Origin: Actinomycetes bacterium
Lineage (GTDB): Bacteria > Actinomycetota > Humimicrobiia > Humimicrobiales > Humimicrobiaceae
Assembly (NCBI GenBank): GCA_030609215.1
Contig: JAUWCR010000104.1
Location: 1 to 5,504, forward strand
Direction of reading: 5' to 3'
DNA length: 5,504 nucleotides
The notes beneath the pieces were generated by a model, which saw only the letters and a list, made by a program, of their open reading frames with translations, did not search any database and was not told where the DNA came from. Made by a program: the position numbers and the translations under genes. Positions 1 to 5,504 of this stretch are shown in pieces (within the stretch, counting starts at the first letter, position 1; each line of letters opens with the position of its first letter).

Positions 1-1
1 A

Positions 2-2818
2 GTTACTTCATCAGGAACTATTACAAATGCTGTTTTTGGTTTTACAAGTATGCTTATAAAACTACTTGAAGAACAAAAACCTGATACTATTATCTGTGCT
101 TTTGATAGTAAAAAACCAACATTCAGACATAAAATCTTTGACGGTTACAAGGCAAACAGAGAGAAGATGCCATCCGAACTTATAGGCCAAGTTGTATTGA
201 TAAAAGAAGTATTAAGGGTATTCAATATTGTGAGTTTAGAAATGCCTGGCTATGAAGCTGATGATATTTTAGCCATGCTTGCAGAATTTACCAGGAATAA
301 ATTTAGAGAAACACTAATTGTATCAGGGGATAAAGATCTATTGCAGCTGGTTTCAGAAAAAATAAAAGTTATGGCAATAAAAAGAGGTGTAACTGATACA
401 GTCATTTATGATGAGAAAAAAGTTGAAGAGAAGTTTGGGGTTAGCCCGGATAAGATAAAAGATCTTTTAGCATTAATGGGGGATAGTTCAGACAACATAC
501 CTGGTATTCCAGGGATAGGCCCAAAGACTGCAAGAACATTAGTAAAGGAATATGGAAGTGTTGAAGAAATTTATAATAGTATAAATAAAATAGGAAATGA
601 TAGAATTAGAAATCTTTTAAGAGAGCACAAGGATCTTGCTTACATGAGTAAAAAATTGACAGAATTAAAATCTAAACTGGATATAAATATTAAAGATGCT
701 GTGAATAACAGCTTAAAAGATATTGATTTTATTAAAGTAGAGCAGTTATTTAACAGCCTTGAATTTAATATTTTAAAAAAGAGATTAAAAAAGATAGATA
801 TGTTTTCGAGTGCTTCTACAAAAATTGGTGAATTTGAAAGCCATGGCAATGCAGGAAAAATCAGTGCTTTTATAGCAAAAGATAAAGATACCGATAATGT
901 TATGAGATTGGATGAAATTGACCTTAAATCTTTTACTGCAAACACAAATATTAAAGATTTATATAAAGGTGGGAAAATTTTTATTGCTTTAACTGAAGAA
1001 AATAGTCAAAAAAGAGATGAAAAAAGTGAGAAATTACAAGGAGAATTGATTCTAAGCGGCGAAAAAGGTTCCGCATGTTTAATAAAGAAATGTGAATTGG
1101 AAAATACTGAAGTTGTAGAAAAAATTAAAAAATTACTTGAGGATTTTAGTATTTCGAAATCAGGATTTGATTTTAAAAACATATGCAAGTTCTTATTTAA
1201 TTATGGTATAAATCTGGGCGGGAAAATTATAGATTATAAGATACTATATCTTCTTCTCAATCCATTTAAAACTGATACAAACATAAATGAAATAATAAAG
1301 AATGAACTTGATATAGAGATCAATGATTTAGAAACTGGAAAATATAGTATCAATGACAAAGAAGATACTCGGAATGATAATGATAAAAGGGAAAGTCAGT
1401 TAAGGTTGGAATTTACTGCAGAGGATAAAATGGTTGAGCAAACAACCTCAAAAAATACAATTTCAGAAGGTTATAAGAAAGACGATTTTAAAATTCAAAA
1501 GGGTAATTCTTACAAGAGGAAAATTGATTTAACAGTTAAATATGTAAGTTTATATTCGAGACTGGAAAAGATTTTATTAAAGAAGATTGATAATGAGAAT
1601 TTAAATAAACTTTATGATGAGATTGAAGGACCTTTGGTAAAAATTTTAGCTTATATAGAGTATGTAGGAGTCAATATTGATAGGAAATATCTAAGAAGTC
1701 TAATTAAAGAATATGAAGTAAATATAAATAGACTTACGGAAGATATATATAAATTATGTGGTTGTAATTTCAATATCAATTCTCCGCAGCAACTAGCAAA
1801 GATACTTTACAGCAAACTCAATCTTCCTGCTGTTAAAAAGACAAAGACAGGTTTTTCTACCAACGCAGGAACTTTACTTGCTATTTTTGACAGGCATCCT
1901 GTCATAGAGAAGATTTTAAATTACAGGGAAAAGGTTAAATTAAAAAATACATATATCGATGTTTTGCCCAGCCTGATTAATTCAAGGGATAATAGAATTC
2001 ATACGACATATAATCAATTAGGTACTTCAACTGGTAGAATAAGCAGCAGTAAACCTAATCTTCAAAATATTCCGGTAAGGACTGATCTTGGCAGGCAGAT
2101 AAGGAAAGCATTTATACCAGGAAAAAATTATGATTTATTAATGTCTGCAGATTACTCACAGATAGAACTCAGAGTACTTGCACATTTATCTGAGGACGAA
2201 GATTTAATAGAAGCTTTTAATCTGGGGGAGGATATACATAAGAGAACAGCATCGGAAATTTTTAGTGTTCCCTATAATGAAGTAGATGAAAATTTAAGAA
2301 GAAAAGCAAAAGCAATTAATTTTGGTATAATATATGGTATGACCGAGTATGGTTTAAAAAGTAGATTGTCTATTTCAGAAGATGAGGCGAGGGAATATAT
2401 AAAAATGTATTTTAACAGATACCCGGAAGTAAAAAAATATATAAATATTTTAATTAGTTCCACCTACAAGAGTGGTTATACAACTACAATTTTTGGCAGA
2501 AAAAGATATATAAGAGAACTAAGCAGTGGTAATATTAATATTAGGAATTTGGGAGAAAGATTGGCAGTAAATACTCCTATTCAAGGCAGTGCTGCTGATA
2601 TTATGAAATTGTCTACAATAATTCTCTTTAATGAATTACAATCTGTAGGTATAGACAGTAATATAATATTACATGTTCATGATGAATTGGTATTAGAGTT
2701 AAAAAAAGATGATTTGAATAGAGTTGAAAAAATAGTAAGGAATTCATTGGAGAATTGCATAGAACTAAAAGTTGGATTGGAGGTTGATATAAAAACTGGT
2801 AAAAATTGGTATATTTGA
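2..2818 (+). CDS. polA: DNA polymerase I (5'-truncated by window edge)
   Basis: Family A DNA polymerase that removes RNA primers and fills repair gaps. The frame is open from base 2, and the residues before the first ATG (position 50) already match the family (TSSG...FGFTSML), so that ATG is internal. About 25-30 residues, including the first LxDG metal-ligand motif, lie upstream. Counting the codon at 2-4 as residue 1: the 5' nuclease domain spans ~1-267, with GYEADD (83-88), SGDKD (108-112) and GDSSDNIPG (160-168). A proofreading-like domain spans ~268-520. It lacks the DxE of Exo I (FIALTEEN, ~327-334) and has no obvious Exo II or Exo III Asp, as in other non-proofreading bacterial Pol I. 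It carries a charged, low-complexity insert (~440-505). The polymerase domain is intact: motif A SADYSQIELR (D717), motif B with R766, K770, F774, Y778, and motif C HVHDE (D894, E895). These keep a constant 12-residue offset from E. coli numbering. It ends in tandem stops TGA TAA. Confidence 0.97.
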   Translation, partial: VTSSGTITNAVFGFTSMLIKLLEEQKPDTIICAFDSKKPTFRHKIFDGYKANREKMPSELIGQVVLIKEVLRVFNIVSLEMPGYEADDILAMLAEFTRNKFRETLIVSGDKDLLQLVSEKIKVMAIKRGVTDTVIYDEKKVEEKFGVSPDKIKDLLALMGDSSDNIPGIPGIGPKTARTLVKEYGSVEEIYNSINKIGNDRIRNLLREHKDLAYMSKKLTELKSKLDINIKDAVNNSLKDIDFIKVEQLFNSLEFNILKKRLKKIDMFSSASTKIGEFESHGNAGKISAFIAKDKDTDNVMRLDEIDLKSFTANTNIKDLYKGGKIFIALTEENSQKRDEKSEKLQGELILSGEKGSACLIKKCELENTEVVEKIKKLLEDFSISKSGFDFKNICKFLFNYGINLGGKIIDYKILYLLLNPFKTDTNINEIIKNELDIEINDLETGKYSINDKEDTRNDNDKRESQLRLEFTAEDKMVEQTTSKNTISEGYKKDDFKIQKGNSYKRKIDLTVKYVSLYSRLEKILLKKIDNENLNKLYDEIEGPLVKILAYIEYVGVNIDRKYLRSLIKEYEVNINRLTEDIYKLCGCNFNINSPQQLAKILYSKLNLPAVKKTKTGFSTNAGTLLAIFDRHPVIEKILNYREKVKLKNTYIDVLPSLINSRDNRIHTTYNQLGTSTGRISSSKPNLQNIPVRTDLGRQIRKAFIPGKNYDLLMSADYSQIELRVLAHLSEDEDLIEAFNLGEDIHKRTASEIFSVPYNEVDENLRRKAKAINFGIIYGMTEYGLKSRLSISEDEAREYIKMYFNRYPEVKKYINILISSTYKSGYTTTIFGRKRYIRELSSGNINIRNLGERLAVNTPIQGSAADIMKLSTIILFNELQSVGIDSNIILHVHDELVLELKKDDLNRVEKIVRNSLENCIELKVGLEVDIKTGKNWYI

Positions 2819-2835
2819 TAAAAATATTTTATAAT
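2806..2835 (+). promoter_or_regulatory. Possible promoter for rpsA
   Basis: TTGGTA (2806-2811, 4/6 to the -35 consensus) lies 18 bp before a perfect TATAAT (2830-2835), overlapping the polA stop. A second perfect TATAAT (2844-2849) sits in an exact copy of TTTTATAATAT (2827-2837 and 2841-2851) but has no good -35. A third arrangement, TTGATA (2851-2856) with 17 bp to TATTCT (2874-2879), is also possible. All are from consensus matching in AT-rich DNA, where chance hits are frequent. rpsA could also be read from the polA transcript. Confidence 0.3.
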
Positions 2836-2870
2836 ATGTTTTTTATAATATTGATAATTTTATTTTTGCA

Positions 2871-2914
2871 TGATATTCTTTTGAGAATGTTAATTTGCAG
2901 CAGAATATTAATTT
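2871..2914 (+). promoter_or_regulatory. rpsA leader with direct repeat and alternative hairpins
   Basis: AGAATGTTAATTT (2884-2896) is repeated as AGAATATTAATTT (2902-2914), 12 of 13 bases identical, with an 18-nt period. The upstream segment TGATATTCT (2871-2879) can pair with the start of the first copy (2884-2892, 9 bp with two G-U pairs and a UUUG loop). It can also pair with the second copy (2902-2910, 9 bp with one G-U pair). The two pairings exclude each other, and the second ends just before the Shine-Dalgarno at 2917. A role in S1 autoregulation is inference only; the pairing was worked out by eye without energy calculation. Confidence 0.35.
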
Positions 2915-2916
2915 AT

Positions 2917-2921
2917 GGAGG
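2917..2921 (+). promoter_or_regulatory. Ribosome binding site of rpsA
   Basis: GGAGG, followed by ATGAT, resembles an extended anti-16S match with one extra base. It ends 14 nt before the ATG at 2936, longer than the usual 5-9 nt. An in-frame TAG at 2930-2932 excludes any earlier start. The next in-frame ATG (2981) has no good Shine-Dalgarno, so 2936 is kept. Confidence 0.7.
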
Positions 2922-2935
2922 ATGATTTTTAGGGT

Positions 2936-4354
2936 ATGGTAAAGGAAAATTTTTTAGATAGAGTAACGGATGATAATTATATGATAGAAAATGATAATGG
3001 GGAAATGGTGCCTAATTATGATTTAACTATTATTAATTTTAATGAAGGGGATATACTAAAAGGAAAAGTAGTAAAGATAGATAAAGACGAGGTATTAATA
3101 GACATAGGGTACAAATCAGAGGGAGTCATACCGTTAAATGAACTTTCTATTAGAAATAGTGTAAAACCAGATGATGTTTTAAAAATTGAAGATATTATAG
3201 AGATAATGGTTCTTCAAAAAGAAGATCAAGATGGGCGTTTGATTTTATCAAAAAGAAGAGCAGAAATGGAGCAGAGCTTTGACAGGGTTCAAGAGATTTA
3301 TGAAAAAGGGGAAACAATAGAAGGTGAAGTTATAGAGTGCGTTAGGGGCGGACTTATTTTAGATATTGGCCTCAGAGGATTTTTACCAGCATCCCTGATA
3401 GATGTTAGAAAAACAAAAGAACTCATGTCTTATATTGGTGAAAAGTGTGTTTGTAAAATAATTGAAGTTGATAGAAACAGAAATAATGTAGTCCTTTCAA
3501 GAAAAGTGATAATTGAGGATGAAAGGAAGGAACAGAGAAAAGAGGCGCTTGACAGTATTGAGATTGGCCAGATTAGAAAAGGTGTCATTACAAGTATTGC
3601 TGATTTTGGGGCATTTGTGGATATAGATGGAGTAGATGGGCTTGTTCATATTTCTGAACTATCCTGGAATCATGTGAAACATCCTTCAGAAGTAGTAAGC
3701 GTAGACGATGAAGTCAGTGTTGAGGTATTGGATATTGATTATGATAAGCAGAGACTCTCCTTGGGTTTAAAACAGACTCAGAAGGACCCCTGGGTAGAGA
3801 AAATAAAGAAATATAAGGTAAATGATATAGTTACAGGTAAGGCAACAAGGATAGTAAAATTTGGCCTTTTTGTTCAGATTGAAGATGGTATGGAAGGTCT
3901 CGTACATATATCAGAATTAAGTGATGAGCCAATAAGCAGACCCAGTGAGGTAGCAAAAATAGGAGATGAATTAGAAATACGTATTATTGACATTGATTTT
4001 GATAAAAGAAGAATGGCGTTCAGCGTAAAGCAGGTTGCCAATCCTGTAAGCGAAGGAGAGAGAGAAGAGAAGGCAAAAGAAAAAGAAGCTGCTTCTAAAA
4101 AGAAGGTTAAGCCTGAGAGTATCAAAGAAGAAGTTTCTAAATCTGAGGAGAAAAAGAGTGAACCAGTAAGCGAAAAGGGCAAAAAAGCTGCGCCGGAAGA
4201 CAAGGAATCTAAAGAGAAGAAACCTGAAGATAAAATCCAATCAAAAGAAAAAGAAGAATTGGATAGTAAACTGGGCGGGATAAGTAAAGAGGAAAAGGAG
4301 CAGGCAATAAAAAAGATACTGAAAGAGCTAAAAGAAGAAGCTAATATAGAGTAG
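2936..4354 (+). CDS. rpsA: 30S ribosomal protein S1, four S1 domains
   Basis: RNA-binding protein of the small ribosomal subunit that helps recruit mRNA. The 472 residues hold four S1 (OB-fold) repeats at about 36-107, 125-191, 209-280 and 295-366. Repeats 3 and 4 have the classic pattern, for example FGAFVDIDGVDGLVHISELS (224-243) and FGLFVQ...EGLVHISELS. The first two carry IDIGYKSEGVIPLNELS and LILDIGLRGFLPASL. These match the actinobacterial four-repeat type rather than the six-repeat enterobacterial S1. Residues 371-472 form a Lys/Glu/Ser-rich, probably disordered tail ending in a predicted helical segment (450-470). It lies 117 nt after polA and has its own leader and ribosome binding site. 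It stops with TAG. Some low-GC bacteria carry S1-like proteins of uncertain ribosomal role, but the context here favours true RpsA. Confidence 0.93.
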   Translation: MVKENFLDRVTDDNYMIENDNGEMVPNYDLTIINFNEGDILKGKVVKIDKDEVLIDIGYKSEGVIPLNELSIRNSVKPDDVLKIEDIIEIMVLQKEDQDGRLILSKRRAEMEQSFDRVQEIYEKGETIEGEVIECVRGGLILDIGLRGFLPASLIDVRKTKELMSYIGEKCVCKIIEVDRNRNNVVLSRKVIIEDERKEQRKEALDSIEIGQIRKGVITSIADFGAFVDIDGVDGLVHISELSWNHVKHPSEVVSVDDEVSVEVLDIDYDKQRLSLGLKQTQKDPWVEKIKKYKVNDIVTGKATRIVKFGLFVQIEDGMEGLVHISELSDEPISRPSEVAKIGDELEIRIIDIDFDKRRMAFSVKQVANPVSEGEREEKAKEKEAASKKKVKPESIKEEVSKSEEKKSEPVSEKGKKAAPEDKESKEKKPEDKIQSKEKEELDSKLGGISKEEKEQAIKKILKELKEEANIE

Positions 4355-4401
4355 CAGTTTAGTATATTAATTCTTTTATGCAGGCTTTCTTACAAGCTTT
4401 T

Positions 4402-4427
4402 AAAATAGAAAATCATTTTTCTATTTT
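4402..4427 (+). terminator. Perfect 11-bp hairpin after rpsA, possible terminator
   Basis: AAAATAGAAAA (4402-4412) and TTTTCTATTTT (4417-4427) are exact reverse complements around a TCAT loop, 48 nt after the rpsA stop. The stem has only one G-C pair, and no separate U-run follows beyond the TTTT closing the 3' arm. It is therefore a weak intrinsic terminator at best, or an mRNA 3'-end stabiliser. The symmetry would work on either strand. The rest of the 4355-4584 gap is T-rich on this strand and shows no gene. Confidence 0.45.
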
Positions 4428-4486
4428 CATTACTACTAATATTCTTATTAATAATTTTTTCTTACCATTTTAACCTTTTTTTATTA

Positions 4487-4492
4487 TATAAT
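4487..4492 (+). promoter_or_regulatory. Possible -10 box ahead of coaE
   Basis: A perfect TATAAT about 90 nt before the coaE start. The best -35 partner is TTACCA (4462-4467, 4/6), with a 19-bp spacer that is longer than ideal. Its place downstream of the hairpin at 4402-4427 fits a separate coaE-uvrB transcription unit, but the region is so AT-rich that chance is a real alternative. Confidence 0.25.
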
Positions 4493-4571
4493 TTTAATTA
4501 TAGAATTGTTTATATTTAAAAAATGGAGACACAACGCTGTTATGTTTTAATAAGCTAAAAGTAAATCTACT

Positions 4572-4578
4572 GGAGGGG
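4572..4578 (+). promoter_or_regulatory. Ribosome binding site of coaE
   Basis: GGAGGGG is the only strong Shine-Dalgarno in the gap. Its GGAGG core ends 8 nt before the ATA at 4585 and 2 nt before the ATA at 4579. There is no ATG, GTG or TTG in the coaE frame between it and the P-loop. It argues that coaE translation starts here, well upstream of the GTG at 4681. Confidence 0.75.
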
Positions 4579-4584
4579 ATAAAA

Positions 4585-5187
4585 ATATTTATTATAGGTT
4601 TAGTAGGAAAAATTGCGTCAGGTAAAAGCACAGTAAGAAAATATTTAAAAAAGAAATTAAAAAAATCTTTAGTTTTAGATGTGGATAAAATTGCTAAAGA
4701 TATATATTTAAGTGATGAAAAGGTTCTAAAAAATTTAAGAAATTGCTTTGGAGGCGGTATTTTTTACTCAGTTAGGAAAGTTGATTTTAATGTTCTGGCT
4801 AAAAGAGTATTTTCCAGTAGTATAGAACTTGCGAAGTTAAATAAAATAATGTTTCCTGAAATAAGGAGAAAAGTTAAAAAAATTATAAACAACAGTTTGG
4901 AGAAAAATTATATAATTATAGATGCTGCAGTTCTTTTTGATTCTAAACTAGATTTACTTTGTGATTATATAATACTAGTCAAGGCAGATAAAAGCTTGAG
5001 AAAAAAGTTATTAAAAGATAAAGGAACAGAGATTAGTGATGAGGATATAGATTTACGGTTGGAAGGGCAGCATATAAAAATTAATAAAAATCTTGTAAAT
5101 TTTACGGTAATTAATAATGGTTCAAAAGCAGATTTATATAAAAAAGTTGAAGACATTTTAGAAGAAATTAATGAGTATCAAATTTAA
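4585..5187 (+). CDS. coaE: Dephospho-CoA kinase, apparent non-canonical start
   Basis: Phosphorylates the ribose 3'-hydroxyl of dephospho-CoA with ATP, the last step of coenzyme A synthesis in the cytoplasm. Taking the ATA at 4585 as residue 1 gives 200 residues, the usual family length. The Walker A motif is GKIASGKST (8-16), followed by the DxD of the family (DVD, 32-34), then [25 protein letters not shown] (113-123), the lid segment with R158 and Q162 (LRLEGQ), and the C-terminal VINNGS. The first GTG in frame (4681) would remove the whole P-loop, so it cannot be the true start of a working enzyme. The start is probably the ATA at 4585 (8 nt from GGAGG), the ATA at 4579 or the ATT at 4591, or an ATG lost by mutation or base-calling error. 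Two usually conserved positions look changed: Phe90 where the family has His before Pro, and Phe in KVDFNVL where Arg is usual. Overlaps uvrB by 17 nt. Confidence 0.85.
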   Translation: MFIIGLVGKIASGKSTVRKYLKKKLKKSLVLDVDKIAKDIYLSDEKVLKNLRNCFGGGIFYSVRKVDFNVLAKRVFSSSIELAKLNKIMFPEIRRKVKKIINNSLEKNYIIIDAAVLFDSKLDLLCDYIILVKADKSLRKKLLKDKGTEISDEDIDLRLEGQHIKINKNLVNFTVINNGSKADLYKKVEDILEEINEYQI

Positions 5188-5504
5188 AACTAAAAAAAAA
5201 TTTGAAATTGTATCTAATTACTCTCCCCAGGGAGATCAAGGCCGAGCTATACGCAAATTAACTAAAGGCCTGGAGAAAAATTACAAATATCAGATCTTAC
5301 TCGGGGTAACAGGCTCGGGAAAAACCTACACAATAGCTAATGTTATCAAAGAGGTTCAACTTCCTACTCTGGTGCTGGCTCCAAATAAAACTCTTGCTGC
5401 TCAACTCTGTAGCGAGTTTAGGTAATTTTTTCCAGATAACAAAGTTGAATATTTTGTAAGTTATTATGATTACTACCAGCCTGAAGCTTATATTCCAAAC
5501 AAAG
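5171..5504 (+). pseudogene. uvrB: UvrABC excinuclease subunit B, in-frame stop, 3' end outside window
   Basis: UvrB is the DNA-damage-verifying helicase-like subunit of nucleotide excision repair. The ATG at 5171 lies inside the end of coaE, with a weak AGAAG 6 nt before it, suggesting translational coupling. The N terminus matches the family: [14 protein letters not shown], the Walker [11 protein letters not shown] (G45-T52, K51 catalytic), then TIANVI and [11 protein letters not shown]. Codon 85 (5423-5425) is TAA where the family motif EF(K/R)EFFP has Glu. Downstream, in the same frame, FFPDNKVEYFVSYYDYYQPEAYIP continues (5426-5504), so this is a single nonsense codon, not a frameshift. 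One change, GAA to TAA, explains it. Unless it is a sequence error, the 84-residue product lacks almost all helicase and damage-binding parts. The segment is richer in G+C than coaE and uses CTG/CTC Leu and CGC/CGA Arg codons. Confidence 0.9.

Noticed and set aside
50..52. ATG at 50 as the polA start
   Set aside because: The frame is open from base 2 and the residues before it match conserved Pol I sequence, so the gene begins upstream of the window.
640..945. Open frames on the minus strand inside polA, rpsA and coaE (for example 640-945, 3874-4203, 3971-4240)
   Set aside because: They lie antisense to well-supported genes, have biased Phe/Ser/Leu composition expected from the complement of Lys/Glu-rich coding DNA, and match no family I recognise.
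2922..2942. Six-codon ORF (MIFRVW) overlapping the rpsA start
   Set aside because: Its ATG abuts the GGAGG, which is too close for initiation there. It arises from the GGAGGATG overlap.
4445..4454. Palindrome TTATTAATAA followed by a T-run as a terminator
   Set aside because: A perfect palindrome with no loop cannot form a useful hairpin, and such AT palindromes are expected by chance here.
4523..4558. Eleven-codon ORF (METQRCYVLIS) before coaE
   Set aside because: It has no ribosome binding site, is in a different frame from coaE, and is short enough to be chance. A leader peptide cannot be excluded, but nothing supports one.
4681..4683. GTG at 4681 as the coaE start
   Set aside because: It would drop the P-loop and half of the DxD motif, which are encoded in frame just upstream behind a strong Shine-Dalgarno.
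5423..5425. Reassigned TAA codon or programmed readthrough in uvrB
   Set aside because: coaE ends in TAA in this same window, all three stops are used as terminators, and no recoding signal is evident. A mutation or sequence error is simpler.

Overview
The window is an AT-rich bacterial chromosome segment carrying four co-oriented (+) housekeeping genes: polA (5' end outside the window), a four-domain rpsA/S1 gene, coaE, and the start of uvrB (runs off the 3' end). The order polA-rpsA-coaE-uvrB is the one known from Actinomycetota such as Mycobacterium, and the S1 protein closely resembles the actinobacterial type in its first four domains. Base composition and codon use (Leu mainly TTA, Arg mainly AGA/AGG in the first three genes) are unlike high-GC actinobacteria. 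My best inference is a low-GC, probably uncultured, Actinomycetota-related lineage; a Firmicutes-like bacterium cannot be excluded from sequence reading alone.

Layout: 2-2818 is DNA polymerase I without its first ~25-30 residues, with a 5' nuclease domain, a proofreading domain that has lost its catalytic acidic residues, and an intact polymerase domain. 2819-2935 is a short leader with two perfect TATAAT boxes, a 13-nt imperfect direct repeat and alternative hairpins before a strong Shine-Dalgarno site. 2936-4354 is rpsA, with four S1 repeats and a Lys/Glu-rich tail. 4355-4584 is non-coding and holds an 11-bp AT hairpin (4402-4427), a TATAAT box and a strong ribosome binding site. About 4585-5187 is coaE, which has a good Shine-Dalgarno and intact P-loop but no ATG/GTG/TTG start ahead of the P-loop. 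5171-5504 is uvrB, overlapping coaE by 17 nt, with an in-frame TAA at codon 85 exactly where the family has a Glu; homology continues in the same frame after the stop.

The genes belong to DNA repair/replication (polA fills the gaps left by the UvrABC excision reaction), translation (S1), and coenzyme A synthesis (coaE). No mobile element, CRISPR array, tRNA or rRNA was seen, and I found no evidence of a new multi-gene system. The unusual points are sequence anomalies: the missing canonical coaE start, the uvrB nonsense codon, the compositional jump at uvrB, and the structured rpsA leader.
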